DNA of 64,000 bases from positions 372,001 to 436,000 of the forward strand of contig NZ_LR214938.2 in assembly GCF_900660445.2 (NCBI RefSeq). The letters run 5' to 3'. Shown piece after piece: positions 8,531 through 19,834 of the stretch (the stretch's first letter is position 1; every line of letters starts with the position of its first letter). This stretch comes from Metamycoplasma salivarium (lineage in GTDB: Bacteria > Bacillota_I > Bacilli_A > Mycoplasmatales > Metamycoplasmataceae). Made by a program: the position numbers and the translations under genes. The notes beneath the pieces are model-generated. The model made no database searches. It saw nothing but the letters and a program-made list of their open reading frames with translations, and had not been told where the DNA came from.

Positions 8531-11287
8531 ATGGCTGAAGAAGATATCAAAAAAACATTAAATGATAATAATGAGAATGATCAAAATGATGATACTGATG
8601 AAAAATACTATGACTTTGACGACACAATAAAAAAAGTTTTTGAAGAACCCAAAATTGTTGAAGAAGATGACGAGGAAGAAGACATTCCTCAAGAAAAAGC
8701 TGGCTATCAAGTTCAAAGTCAAATTTTAGAAACTGAAACAAATGGTCTTAAACCAACAGATTTAGCAAGAGTTATGAAATCATCATTCATTGAATATGCA
8801 ATGAGTGTTATAGTTTCACGTGCCTTGCCTGATGCAAGAGATGGTTTTAAACCAGTTCATAGAAGAATTTTATTTGCAATGAGTGAACTTGGTATGTTTC
8901 ATACTGCTGACCATAAAAAATCGGCAAGAATTGTCGGAGAAGTTTTAGGTAAATACCACCCACATGGTGATAGCTCAGTTTATGAAGCTATGGTTAGAAT
9001 GGCACAAGATTTCTCAATGAGATATCCTTTAATTGATGGCCATGGTAACTTTGGATCAATTGATGGCGATGAAGCTGCTGCTATGCGTTATACAGAAGCT
9101 AGATTAAGTAAAATTGCATCTGCTATGGTTGATGGTATTAAGAAAAATACCGTTGATTTTATTGATAACTATGATGGTAATGAAAAAGAGCCTGTCGTTT
9201 TACCTGCAAGATTTCCAAACCTTTTAATTTCGGGAACTAGTGGTATTGCTGTTGGTATGGCAACAAATATTCCCCCACATAATTTAGGCGAAGTAATTGA
9301 TGCAGTTTGTGCACTTGCTAGAAATCCAGAAATTACTATTGAAGAACTTATGGAGTATGTTTTAGCCCCCGATTTTCCTACACGTGGAATTATTTTCAAT
9401 CGTGCTGGTTTAATTGAAGCTTATAAAACAGGACGTGGTTCAATTACGATGAGAGCAAGAGCTCATATTCAAGAATTTCAAAATGGTAAAAGCAAAATTA
9501 TTATCACCGAAATTCCATATGAAGTTAAAAAGACTGAAATTATGGAAAAAATTGCTGAACACATTAAAAATAAAAGAATTGAAGGAATTGCTGATTTTAA
9601 AGATGAATCTAACCGTGATGGAATTAGAATCACAATTGATGTTAAAAAAACATATGTTCCAGAAGTTATATTAAATCAACTTTACAAACTAACAAGACTT
9701 CAAACTAACTTTAGTTTTAACATGATTGCACTTGTTAAAAATGAACCTAGATTATTAAACTTAAAACAATGCTTAGAAGTTTATTTGGAACACCAAATCG
9801 ATGTTGTAACTAGAAGATTAAATTTCGATTTAGAAAAAGATTTAGCAAGAGCTCATATTCTTGAAGGTTTAAAAATTTGTATTGAAAATATTGACCGTGT
9901 CATTGAAATTATTAAACACTCAAAAACAGACCAAGAAGCACAAGAAAAACTTATGAAAGAATTTATTCTTTCTGAAATTCAAGCAAAAGCTATTGTTGAT
10001 ATGCGTTTAGGTAGATTAACAGGTCTTGCTATTGAAAAGATGAATGAAGAATTAGACCAAGTTCATGCAAGAATCATTGAATATCGTTCAATCTTAGCAA
10101 ATCATAGTTTACTAATTGATCTAATTATTAAAGAACTTCAAGAAGTTAAAGAAGCTTATGGTGACAAACGTCGTAGTGAAATTAACTGAGATGAAATGGG
10201 AAATATTGACAATGAAGATTTAATCCCACAAAAAGATGTTGTTATTACAGTTAGCTCAAATAGCTACGTTAAAAGAATTGATCTTGATGAATATCGTGAA
10301 CAAAAACGTGGCGGTGTAGGTTCTTCAACTGTAAAAACTTATCAAGATGATGATATTAAAGACATTTTAGTTGCCAATACTCATACCGATTTGTTAATTT
10401 TTACAAATAGAGCTAAAGTTTATCGTGTTAGAGGTCACGAAATTCCTGTTGGTACTAAACAATCTAAAGGAACACCTATCATTAACATTATTCCTGCAAT
10501 TGAAAAAGATGAAAAAGTTGTTAAAATCCTTTCAATTAATGAATATAACGAAGGAACTTATTTGGTAACAGTTTCTAAAAAAGGTACTATTAAAAAGACC
10601 AAAATTGCAGAATACGAAAGAATTAATCGTAATGGTAAATATGCACTTTCACTAAATGAAGGTGATGAGCTTATTGATGCTTTAATTGGTGTTGACAATG
10701 ATGAATTATTTATTGCTGGATCAAATTCACGTGTTAATAGATTTGACATAAGCCAAGTAAGAGCAATGTCAAGAACAGCACATGGTGTTGGTGGAATTAG
10801 ACTTGCAGATAATGAATGCGTTGTTAGTGTTTCAAGTTCAAGAGATGGTAAATATGTCTTTAGTATTGGTGCTAAAGGTTATGGAAAAATGTCTCTTGCT
10901 GAAACTTATCGTAAAACGAAAAGAAATTCTCACGGTGTTTTAGCATTAAATAGTGCAAAAGCTGGTGATTTAGTCTATGCTGCAACAGTTCATGGTGTTG
11001 AAGATTTAATTATTATGTCAAAAGATGGTATTGCAATTAGATTCTCATTGAAAGATGTTTCAGTTGTTGGTAGAAACTCAAAAGGTGTTAAATTAATCAA
11101 CCTAAAAGGTAAAAATAACACAATTGTTGGTGTCGCTAAAATTTATGATGAATCTGAAGCTCAAGAAGATAGAGAATTAACCAAAGAAGAATTTATTGAA
11201 GTTACTAAAGAAATTGAAATGACTTTACCTGACGATATTTCAAATGAATCTAATGACTCAAATGATGATGAAAATGAATTAGAATAA
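8531..11287 (+). CDS. gyrA: DNA gyrase subunit A
   Basis: A 918-residue type IIA topoisomerase subunit that breaks and rejoins DNA, working with GyrB (25176-27119). Residues 1 to about 72 are an unusual Asp/Glu-rich extension before the family start at Thr-Asp-Leu-Ala-Arg-Val-Met. The breakage-reunion domain has the quinolone region [10 protein letters not shown] and the catalytic Tyr at about residue 187 in Ala-Met-Arg-Tyr-Thr-Glu. The C-terminal beta-pinwheel contains Gln-Lys-Arg-Gly-Gly-Val-Gly at residues 591-597; this GyrA-box is lacking in ParC and is why I call gyrase rather than topoisomerase IV. A UGA Trp lies at the junction of the two halves. AAAAGGAAATACC precedes the ATG. The protein ends in another acidic stretch. 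Confidence 0.96.
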
Positions 11288-11310
11288 ACCTGAAATTTTA
11301 AAAAATATAG

Positions 11311-11338
11311 ATGTAAGATACATGTCTTACATTTTTTT
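11311..11338 (+). terminator. Rho-independent terminator of gyrA
   Basis: ATGTAAGA (11311-11318) pairs with TCTTACAT (11325-11332), followed by a run of T. Confidence 0.85.
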
Positions 11339-11369
11339 ATGTTATTATTTTAGGAATTAATTTTGAAAT

Positions 11370-12311
11370 ATGGTTAATCCTATGCACAAAAAAATTATTG
11401 AATTATTATCCACAGAATTTAAGATTGGCACTCCAAAAGTGGGGAACTTATTTCACATCCTAATTTTAATTTCTTGCTTTCTAATAGCTACCATTCTAAT
11501 TGCTGCATTATGAAAAATTAAAAATAGCCCCAAAACATTATTTGCAATCACATTAATTGCATTAATATTTTTAATCTTGCTCGAATTTCTAAAACAATAT
11601 TATTTTTCAACAGAAGCTACAAAAGATAAATTTAAATGAATTTTCCAACCTTGAGCATTCCCTGCAACATTATGTGCAATGCCACTTTATTTTTTACCAA
11701 TTTATTTATTTACATTTAAAACTAAAAAAGTAAAAATGTATGTTCAAGATTTTTTAGGAATTTTTATGTTATTTGGTGGAGCTTTTGTTTTATTCTATCC
11801 AGGTGAAATTTTTAAAGCAAATATTTTTTGAACAATGCATTCAGTTTTATTCCACGCTGTCATGTTAATTTTTGGACTTTTTTTAGTAGTCACAAACATT
11901 GTAGCTTATAAATGAAACAGTGTTTATCATGCATTTATTGTGTTTGTATTATTATGGATATTTGTTGGTGCAATCAATGAAATTTTATGACAATTAAAAC
12001 AAAAAAATGTCCTAAGTGAAATTCCAAATTTCTTAAGCATTTCACATCGTTTACCAAATCCGTACATCATAAGTATTTCTAAGTTTTTAAAAGGAAAAAC
12101 TCTACCAATTTATTCAATATATTTTATTTACCCACTAGTTGTTTTTGTAATTTCAAATAGCTTATTCCTAATTTTTGGTTTTATTGGCTTTACAATCAGG
12201 AAACTAATTATTTTGAATAAAAAGCAATATATAAGGAAATTAAAGTACAACGCTTATTTAAGGCGTATAAATGTAATTAAGGATTACAAATTAACATATT
12301 TAAGGAATTAA
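11370..12311 (+). CDS. Multi-pass membrane protein, YwaF-like family, copy 1 of 3
   Basis: A 313-residue integral membrane protein with about seven to eight hydrophobic segments. Shared with the next two genes are Leu-Ser-Thr-Glu-Phe near the start, Glu-x-Leu-Lys-Gln after helix 2, Met-Pro-Leu-Tyr-Phe-(Leu/Ile)-Pro-(Ile/Leu)-Tyr-Leu, a Tyr-Pro-(Gly/Ser)-(Glu/Asp)-(Ile/Val)-Phe loop, a His-Ser-x-x-Phe-His pair, Asn-Glu-Ile-Leu-Trp and Ser-His-Arg-Leu-x-Asn-Pro. This layout resembles the YwaF (TIGR02206/TMEM164-like) family, whose bacterial function is unknown to me; the assignment is tentative. The start may be 11370 (14 bases after TAGGAA) or the in-frame ATG at 11382, which lines up with the paralogues. 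The C-terminus is basic. It is first gene of a three-gene run after the gyrA terminator. Confidence 0.75.
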
Positions 12312-12314
12312 ATT

Positions 12315-13226
12315 ATGCAGAAAAGTTTATATAATTGATTATCAACCGAATTTAAAAATGGTGAAATGCCTAAAGTTGGCGGCATTTTTCACATTGCTTC
12401 ATTATTTATTTGTTTAATTACAGCATCAGTCTTTATAATTTTATTTTGAAAATTAAAAAATAAGCATAGCGTTACATTAGGCATTTTGCTTACAATTTGA
12501 TCAATTATGGTTATTTCCGAAATTTTAAAGCAATGATATGTTTTAAAGCAATATAAATTAGGAATAATAAATCAAAATGTTTATATCGGTTATTTTCCAT
12601 TCTTTTTATGTGATATGCCACTTTATTTTATTCCATTATATTTAGCATGTTATAAGGTTAAAAAACTAAGACTTTACATTTTAGATTTCTTGGGTATTTT
12701 TTCATTGTATGGTGGTGCTATTGTTTTATCATATCCAAGTGAAATTTTTAAAGCAAATATCTTTTTAACAGTTCATTCAATTTTTTTTCACAGTATTATG
12801 CTTGTTTTAGGTTCCTATTTAGTAATTACCAACATTGTTAAATTAAGTTGAAAATCAGTGTTTTACGCATTCGCGGTTTTTGTAGTGTTATGAGCATCTG
12901 TTGGAATTATAAATGAAATTTTATGAAGAACCTTAAAATCAGGAAGATTTAATGAAATTCCTAATTTATTAAAAATTTCACATCGTTTACCAAATCCATT
13001 TATAAAAACAATTTCTAAAGTATTAGGTCGAGAATATGTTCCAAGTAGTATAATTTATTGGTTCTATCCATTATTTACATTTGTTGCTTCTAATACATTC
13101 TTTGCAATCTTTGGTTTTATTGGGTTAGGTATTAGAAAAGCAATTAAAACTGCGCAAACACATTATCAAAACAAATTAAAACACCGTTCATTTTTAAGAA
13201 GACAAAATGTATTGAAAACTTTTTAG
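12315..13226 (+). CDS. Multi-pass membrane protein, YwaF-like family, copy 2 of 3
   Basis: A 303-residue paralogue of the two flanking genes. It carries the family marks Met-Pro-Leu-Tyr-Phe-Ile-Pro-Leu-Tyr-Leu, Tyr-Pro-Ser-Glu-Ile-Phe-Lys-Ala-Asn-Ile-Phe (the longest stretch shared with copy 1), His-Ser-Ile-Phe-Phe-His-Ser, Ile-Asn-Glu-Ile-Leu-Trp and Ser-His-Arg-Leu-Pro-Asn-Pro-Phe. Conserved histidines and a Glu inside predicted membrane segments suggest a membrane enzyme or transporter rather than a simple scaffold, but this is inference. The start ATG is three bases after the previous stop and is preceded by AAGGAAT, which overlaps the end of copy 1. The C-terminal tail is Lys/Arg-rich. 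Confidence 0.75.
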
Positions 13227-13235
13227 GAGAAAAAA

Positions 13236-14168
13236 ATGAACAAGAAATTATTTGAATTCTTAAGTACACAGTTTAAAAATGGTGAACCTAAACTTTGAGG
13301 CTCATTTCATATTATTTCATTAGTTATTTCTTTAACAATTGCAATAATCCTTATTGCAGCATTATGAAAAACTACTAAAAAAGAAATTGCAACTTTTTGA
13401 ATACTATTTGCTTTTTGAATTATTTTATTTACTATTGAATGTTTAAAACAATTCTATGCAGGTAGCAAAATTGATGGTTCTGGTAATTGATATTGAAAAT
13501 ATGACACGAGATGATCTGTTCCGTTTGTATTATGTTCAATGCCTTTATATTTCATTCCATTATATTTAGTAACATATAAAACAAAAATGTTTAAGACAAT
13601 TATTTTAGATTTTATTGGAGTTTATTGTCTTTATGGTGGCGCCTTTGTAATGATTCTATATCCAGGGGATGTGTTTACTTCAACAATTTTTATTTCAACA
13701 CACTCAATGATTTTTCATGGAGCAATGCTAATAATAGGAATGTTTTTAGTAATTAACAATATTATTAAATTTAGTTGAAAGACAGTTGGATTTGCATTCT
13801 TAATCTTTATGATTTTATGAGCAATTACAGGAATTGGAAATGAAATTATTTGACAATTACACAAAGCTGGAAAAATAGACTTTATGCCAAACTTATTAAA
13901 TATTTCACATCGTTTACAAAACCCATTTGGAGATGCTATTAAAAACATAACAAATGGAAAAGTAAAATTTAGTGATTTAACAATTTATTTAGCATATCCA
14001 TTATGAACATTTATTGTTTCAAACATAATTTATGGATTCTTTGGATTTGTTGGCTGGAGTGCAAGAAAAATTGAAGCTTCAGCTAAATTGCATTATGAAA
14101 CTAAGTTACAAAACAAAGCAATGTTAAGAAGAAAAAATGTTGCAAAAGAAAGCATCAACGCACAATAA
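13236..14168 (+). CDS. Multi-pass membrane protein, YwaF-like family, copy 3 of 3
   Basis: A 310-residue third paralogue. It has Met-Pro-Leu-Tyr-Phe-Ile-Pro-Leu-Tyr-Leu, Tyr-Pro-Gly-Asp-Val-Phe, His-Ser-Met-Ile-Phe-His-Gly, Gly-Asn-Glu-Ile-Ile-Trp and Ser-His-Arg-Leu-Gln-Asn-Pro. Many of its tryptophans are UGA. The strong ribosome-binding site TAGGAGA begins with the stop codon of copy 2, so the three genes form one operon, closed by the terminator at 14182. Divergence among copies is spread over the whole length, so this is an old tandem expansion rather than a recent duplication. The role is unknown. Confidence 0.75.
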
Positions 14169-14181
14169 CATCTTATTTTGG

Positions 14182-14212
14182 AATCAATGCACGTCATTGA
14201 TTTTTTATTTTA
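14182..14212 (+). terminator. Rho-independent terminator of the three-gene membrane protein operon
   Basis: AATCAATG (14182-14189) pairs with CATTGATT (14195-14202), followed by TTTTATTTTAT. Confidence 0.85.
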
Positions 14213-14317
14213 TGAGTATTTTTAAAAATATTAGTTTGCAAACAAAAATTCTGACTTTCACAAACATTTATCAATTTTGTTAAGAATATATTATTAAAAT
14301 ATAAAATTTATAGAGAT

Positions 14318-15133
14318 ATGAATGCAAGAACTAAAGAACTAAGAGAACTTAAAAAGCCATCAATTCAAGCGTTGTGGTTTTGAATTTTATTAAGCATTAT
14401 TTTTCTTTGTGCGATTACTTTTTGAATTTACATAGTTTCTGTTTTTCAATATAGATACAATATTGATGCTAAATGATATTTAAACGATATTATTATTTTA
14501 ATAACAAGCGGGATTTTAATTGGTTTATTGCTCTTAATGTTGTCATTTACCGTATTAAAAATGTTAAAAAAAGCTTTAATTAAGAACTTTTTTGAGTTTT
14601 ATTGTTATTTAAACTCATTACATAGTAAACACAATTTAACTTTAATAAAAGATACACGCTTCTTACCTTTATATACGTCTAATAAAATGCAAACACGTGA
14701 AGAATATATTAATTTTATTGCTTCAATTTTAAAATATGAACCAACTTCAATTGACTACAAAAACCTTAAATATGAAATTGAAGAAGATTTTGCAAAACAT
14801 GCATTTAAAGATCCTGATTTTTTGAAATTAAGATCAGATACTTTTTCAAAAGTAATATTTTTAGATTTAATTGCCCCTGCTTTAGTTGCAACAATGTTAA
14901 TTGTTTTATCAATTTTATACCCTTCAAAAAATGATGAACCTTTGCGTGCAATTCCTCGATTTGCAATTGTATTAGCATCAATAATTTTAACTTTAGCAAT
15001 TAGCATTTCAACTTATGAACTAGTTATGTGTGCAAAAATTAAAAACATTGAGACATTTAATAACTTCTTTATGTTCTCATTTAATTCATATAAATTTAAA
15101 TTATTAAATTCTTCAATCGTAAAAATTAGATAA
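14318..15133 (+). CDS. Membrane protein of unknown function
   Basis: A 271-residue protein I do not recognise. It has a basic N-terminus, a hydrophobic pair near residues 20-45 and 55-85, then a cytoplasmic-looking soluble region of about 95 residues. That region contains a Thr-Arg-Phe-Leu-Pro-Leu-Tyr stretch and a Tyr-Glu-Ile-Glu-Glu-Asp-Phe helix. Two more membrane helices lie near 185-210 and 215-240. Several Trp are UGA. No catalytic motif is visible. The start ATG lacks a clear Shine-Dalgarno sequence; a TATAAA at about 14300 could be its -10. The gene ends just before the tRNA promoter at 15138. Confidence 0.7.
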
Positions 15134-15137
15134 TTGT

Positions 15138-15166
15138 TTGTGAAATATCAAAAAATGTATTATAAT
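15138..15166 (+). promoter_or_regulatory. Promoter of the tRNA-Leu/tRNA-Lys pair
   Basis: TTGTGA (15138-15143) and TATAAT (15161-15166) are separated by 17 bases and lie 18 bases before the first tRNA. The spacing is canonical for the vegetative sigma factor. Confidence 0.65.
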
Positions 15167-15183
15167 AAAGCATGCATTTTAGA

Positions 15184-15272
15184 TGCCCGAGTGGCGGAAT
15201 AGGTAGACGCTAGGGACTTAAAATCCCTTGACTGTAATGGTCGTGCTGGTTCAAGTCCAGTTTCGGGCACCA
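15184..15272 (+). tRNA. tRNA-Leu (anticodon UAA)
   Basis: An 89-base class II tRNA. TGCCCGA pairs with TCGGGCA, the anticodon loop CTTAAAA carries UAA (reading UUA, the dominant leucine codon here), and there is a long variable arm and an encoded CCA. Confidence 0.96.
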
Positions 15273-15275
15273 TAT

Positions 15276-15351
15276 GCGCCCTTAGCTCAGGCGGTAGAGC
15301 AAATGGCTTTTAACCATTGGGTCGGAGGTTCGAGTCCTCTAGGGCGTACCA
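15276..15351 (+). tRNA. tRNA-Lys (anticodon UUU)
   Basis: A 76-base tRNA three bases after tRNA-Leu. Acceptor GCGCCCT pairs with AGGGCGT (a G-U pair at the end), the anticodon loop is CTTTTAA (UUU), the T-arm has GGTTCGAGTCC, and CCA is encoded. It is cotranscribed with tRNA-Leu. Confidence 0.95.
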
Positions 15352-15371
15352 TTTCAAGAAATTGTTCATAT

Positions 15372-15398
15372 AAAAAAGTCGAAAACTTCGACTTTTTT
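15372..15398. terminator. Bidirectional terminator between the tRNA pair and pncA
   Basis: AAAAAAGTCGAA and TTCGACTTTTTT form a long perfect stem around a three-base loop. T-runs occur on both strands, so it can end the tRNA transcript and the convergent nicotinamidase transcript. Confidence 0.85.
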
Positions 15399-15942
15399 AT
15401 TTCCAATTTTTAATTAAAATTCCAGAATTTTTCATTAATTTCAAAGCAAAATCATGAAATTCATCTCTTTTGTGTTCTTTATTATCAAAAGTATCTACTA
15501 AATCTTTAAAAACAACAATTTGTTTATCCATATTTAACTTATTGAAATAAGTTTTTAAATTTAATGCTAATTGTAAAATACAAATATCTGTACAGCATCC
15601 AACAATTTCGATTGTGTCATATGTTTCAATTTCTTTTAAATTTAATTCAAAAAAAGAATTAGTTGTAGTTTTTAAAACTATTTGTTTGGCATAAGGTTTC
15701 AAATCATTATCTATTTCTGATTCAATTGTATTTTTTAAGCAATGAGCAGGATATACTTTCATTTCTAAATCATAAATTGAATGACTATCACATACAAAAA
15801 TATTGTCTGTTTCACTTTCATCTTCCAAAAATTCTTTAATTTTAGGAACTAATTTTTTTATGTAGGGTGATGATAATAAACCAATTTCTGTAAATCCTTT
15901 TAACATATCAACAATTAAAATAAGTTTTTTATTAGCTATCAT
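15397..15942 (-). CDS. pncA: Nicotinamidase-like isochorismatase-family hydrolase
   Basis: A 181-residue cysteine hydrolase. Family marks in order: Leu-Ile-Val-Asp-Met-Leu-Lys-Gly-Phe near residue 10 (catalytic Asp), a Cys-Asp-Ser-His followed by Tyr-Pro-Ala-His-Cys segment (residues 50-70, the metal-binding Asp/His/His of nicotinamidases), the Lys-Thr-Thr-Thr-Asn-Ser-Phe region with the catalytic Lys, and Gly-Cys-Cys-Thr-Asp-Ile-Cys carrying the nucleophilic Cys near residue 116. The metal site points to nicotinamide deamidation, feeding NAD salvage, rather than other isochorismatases. GAAAGGAAAATGT gives a ribosome-binding site. The gene stands alone between a terminator and a divergent membrane protein gene. 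Confidence 0.82.
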   Translation of the reverse strand: MIANKKLILIVDMLKGFTEIGLLSSPYIKKLVPKIKEFLEDESETDNIFVCDSHSIYDLEMKVYPAHCLKNTIESEIDNDLKPYAKQIVLKTTTNSFFELNLKEIETYDTIEIVGCCTDICILQLALNLKTYFNKLNMDKQIVVFKDLVDTFDNKEHKRDEFHDFALKLMKNSGILIKNWK

Positions 15943-15991
15943 TACATTTTCCTTTCAACTTCTTTAATTATAGTTTTAATTTAAATTTGTA

Positions 15992-15997
15992 TATAAT
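15992..15997 (+). promoter_or_regulatory. -10 element, probably leaderless transcript
   Basis: TATAAT lies nine bases before the ATG at 16007 and there is no Shine-Dalgarno sequence. Confidence 0.5.
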
Positions 15998-16006
15998 AAA
16001 ACAACT

Positions 16007-16912
16007 ATGAATTTAGAAAAACAGACAAATGAAATTAAAAATTCGCAACCAAGTAAATGTAATGAAAATGGTTTTTGTGGTTGAAAGAAAATTCACAAAG
16101 TAATTTTATTTATTGGAATTATTCTACTCGTAACTAATTTGATCCTTTTGTTCAATAGTTATAACACTAGCATTGAAAATTTAATGAAAAGATTTAAAAA
16201 TTCAGGAGCAGATTCACTAATAGGAAATAAAGGTTTTTATCCAAGTGGAATTGCAAATATGTGACCAGTAGGTTTAACTTTCACTATGATAAGCAATATG
16301 GTTTTAGCATTATCAATGATAATTTATGCTATCTACCATAAGTATCAAAAAGCACAATATTTCTTCTTTTTTGGTGTTGTAAATATTACAATCACCTTTG
16401 TTATTTATTGAACACTTATCTTTTTTGTTTCAATTAAAAATGGAACATGAAGTAATTTACGTGCTGCAATTCCTAGTTTTGTATTACATGCAATAAATCC
16501 ATTTATAGCATTTATTTGTTTAGGCTTTGCAAGAAAATATATATCAATTAAAAAATCACAAATGTGACTAACCAATGTTATGGTTTTAGGATATTTTACT
16601 TGAGCTATGATTACTTTCTTTATTGGAAAAAGATTATTAGACTTAAAACATATTCCTAACGTTGATAATTACACAAAATATAACATTGTTGTTTACCAAT
16701 TTTTAAACTTTGATCAACCATTATTTTACAAAGGCGGAAAATTAGCAATTGTTATTTTATTAGATATTTTAATGTTTGCACTTGGTGCTTTATTAAGCCC
16801 AGCATTTGCTTGAATGTGAAAAGGTATTTTTAAAATAAAACTATATACTCCAGGAGTTGATCAAAACATTAAAAATAGTCTAGTTAGCACATGCCAAATG
16901 CAAACAAAATAA
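16007..16912 (+). CDS. Multi-pass membrane protein, possibly Pr6Pr-like
   Basis: A 301-residue protein with about six or seven hydrophobic segments and many aromatic residues. The N-terminal 25 residues are hydrophilic and hold two cysteines. Notable is Val-Leu-His-Ala-Ile-Asn-Pro-Phe in the central helix region, which recalls the His-x-(Ile/Val)-x-Pro motif of bacterial Pr6Pr-type membrane proteins; this resemblance is weak. Its C-terminus is hydrophilic. It reads away from pncA, has a TATAAT nine bases before the ATG, and ends in its own terminator, so it is monocistronic. Function unknown. Confidence 0.7.
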
Positions 16913-16921
16913 CGATAATTG

Positions 16922-16950
16922 AAGGAAATATTTATTTCCTTTTTTTATTT
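16922..16950 (+). terminator. Rho-independent terminator
   Basis: AAGGAAAT (16922-16929) pairs with ATTTCCTT (16934-16941), followed by TTTTTATTT. Confidence 0.8.
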
Positions 16951-17017
16951 AACTTTCTCAAATGTTTCTCAAATTAAAAGAAATTAAAATACTATTAATA
17001 TAAAATTAAATACAAAT

Positions 17018-19834
17018 ATGAAAACAGCAACAAAAACAATAAATTATCAATTGCAAAATAATAAAAATATTCAAGAATATATCACTACCAATCCAAGCGT
17101 TGGATTAAACAACAACGATGTAATCGAAAGGCAAGAAAAATTTGGAAAAAATATTTTGCAAGAAACTAAAAAGAAAAATCCATTTTTAGTTTATTTAGCA
17201 CAATTTAAGGACTTACTTGTCATTATTTTATTGTGTGCAACTTTAATTTCATATATTATGGCAATTGTTTATGCTTCCCAAAATAATTGAGTTTATTCAA
17301 AAGAATTAGTTATTGTTTTTATTGAACCATCAATTATTTTGTTTGTTGTTCTAACTAACTCGTTGATTGGTGCTATTCAAGAAATTAAAAGTGAGAAAGC
17401 TATCAATGCATTAAAAAGCTTAAATCCAATGCAAGCAAAAGTAAAACGAAACGGGAATTTATTAACTATTAATTCATCAGAACTTGTAATTGGAGATATT
17501 GTGTTTTTAGAAGCAGGTGATATTGTCCCTGCTGATGGTTATTTGATCAATAGCTCTAATTTACAAGTTATTGAGAGTTCTTTAACTGGAGAATCATTAC
17601 CAGTTTTAAAAGATCATAACGTTAAAAAAGATCTATCTTTACCAATTGGAGATCAAAAATTTTCAGTCTTTTCTTCCTCAGTTGTTGTTGCTGGAAACTG
17701 TATTTTTGTTGTTACAAAAACCGGAATAAACACAGAGCTTGGGAAAATTGCAAGTTTAGTTAACAATGAAAAAGAACAAATGACACCATTGCAAGCAAAA
17801 ATTAATAAGTTAGGTAAAATGTTTGCAATTGCAGGAATTATTTTATTTGTATTGAGTGTAATAGTACAAATTATTTTTCAAGCTATTTCAAAAGGATCAT
17901 TTAGAAATGTAATTTTTTGAAGTACAACACTTATTAATGGAATTTCTTTGGCGGTCGCTGCTATCCCTGAAGGATTAGTTGCATTTACTTCAATTATTTT
18001 AGCTATTGGTATTCAAAAAATGGCAAAACAAAAGGCAATTGTTAAGAGTCTAATGGCTGTTGAAGCTTTAGGAAGTTGTTCAATTATTTGCTCAGACAAA
18101 ACTGGAACATTAACTCAAAATAAAATGACAATTGTTGATACATTTGTTTTAAATAAAAAATATGATATTGCCAATCATACTTCAAACCTAAATTTAATTG
18201 AATTTGCCTCATTATGTTCTGAAGCTAATTTAATAAAAGAAAATGACTTATATAAAGAAACTGGCGATCCTACTGAATTAGCATTTTTATATTATTTAGA
18301 ACAAACTAGTAGTTATAAAACAAAGAAAATTCTTGATGAAAAATTTTTAAGAATAAAAACGCTTCCCTTTGATAGTGATCGCAAACTTATGACTTCTATC
18401 AACAAAATTAATGATGAAAATATAGTTATTGTAAAAGGTGCACCAGATGTTTTATTACAAAGATGTGTTAATTTAGCTGAAAAAGATCAAAAAATAATAA
18501 AAAATACGATTGATCGTTGATCTAATAATACATATCGTGTTTTAGCAATAGCTAAAAAATCAATAAATAATGATATTTTAAACAAAATTAATAATGAAAA
18601 AGATAGCAATGCAATGTCTGCATTAGAAAATAATTTGGAATTTATCGGTCTTGTTGCTATGATAGACCCTCCAAGAGAAACATCAAAAGAAGCAATTGCT
18701 ATTTGTAAAAGTGCTGGTATTAAACCTATTATGATTACAGGCGATAACATAAAAACTGCAATTGCAATTGCTAAACAATTAGGAATTTATCAAGATGGTG
18801 ATTTAGCGCTAACTGGAATTGAATTAAATAAGCTTAGTGATGATGAACTAAATGCAAATATTAAAAAATATTCTGTTTATGCAAGAGTTGCACCTGAAGA
18901 TAAAATTAGAATTGTACATGCATGACAAACAAAAAATCAAGTTGTTGCAATGACAGGTGATGGTGTTAATGATGCACCCGCTTTAAAAGCGGCAGATATT
19001 GGTTGTGCTATGGGAATTACTGGCACTGAAGTTTCTAAGCAAGCTGCAAATATGGTATTAGCAGACGATAATTTTGCAACAGTTGTAAAGGCAGTTGAAA
19101 ATGGCCGTTCTATTTATCAAAAAATTAAAAATGTGATTCATAACTTACTAATTACTTCAATTGCAGAAATAATTTTGGTATTTTTCGGATTACTAATTTT
19201 TAAAGGTATTTTTAAAAATGAAATTAATGCTTTAACAATTTCAAATCCAAACTTTGAATTTTATATTTTAGGAGCAACGCAACTTCTTTGAATTAATTTA
19301 TTTACACATGGATTTCCAGCAATTGCATTAGGCTTACAAGATTCAAAAGAAAATTATATGAAAAATAAGCCTATCCCTAAATCACAGTCTATATTTGCAA
19401 ATGGAATGGGAATAAATATGTTGTGACAAGGAATTTTAGTCGGTATTATTTCATTAATTGGATATTATTTAGGAGCTTCTTTAGCAATAAAAAATGGTAA
19501 AACATCTCAATTTGTGGAATATGGATCAACTTGTGCATTTTTAGTCTTAGGTATATGTGCTACATTTAATGCAATAAATTTAATGAGTAAGAAACCTATT
19601 TTTATGTCAAATCCACTTTTCTATTGAAAAGTTTATGCATCAGTTATTTTTTCTTTAAGTGCATTATTTATTGTAAGCTTTATTAGTAAGATAGCTATTG
19701 CATTTAAAATTACAAGTGATTTATCTTTAAACTCTACATTAATAGCATATTCATTAGGTTTACCATTAACATTAATTCCTATTTATTTAACTTACAAAAT
19801 TAGCGTAATGTTAATTAACAAATATAAAAAATAG
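17018..19834 (+). CDS. Calcium-type cation-transporting P-type ATPase
   Basis: A complete 938-residue P2A-like ATPase, PacL/SERCA type, probably exporting Ca2+ across the membrane. In order: the cation N domain with Gly-Leu-Asn-Asn-Asn-Asp-Val and Lys-Phe-Gly-Lys-Asn; two helices; the actuator domain with Thr-Gly-Glu-Ser at about 190-193; the Pro-Glu-Gly-Leu helix 4 of the ion site; the phosphorylated Asp at about residue 360 in Asp-Lys-Thr-Gly-Thr; Lys-Gly-Ala-Pro of the nucleotide domain; Thr-Gly-Asp-Gly-Val-Asn-Asp at about 646; and six C-terminal helices. The Ala-Ala-Ile-Pro-Glu-Gly-Leu-Val segment matches Ca2+ rather than Mg2+ pumps; ion specificity remains inference. It is distinct from the MgtA-type pump at 1-1017. 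The gene is monocistronic with a terminator on each side. Confidence 0.9.
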
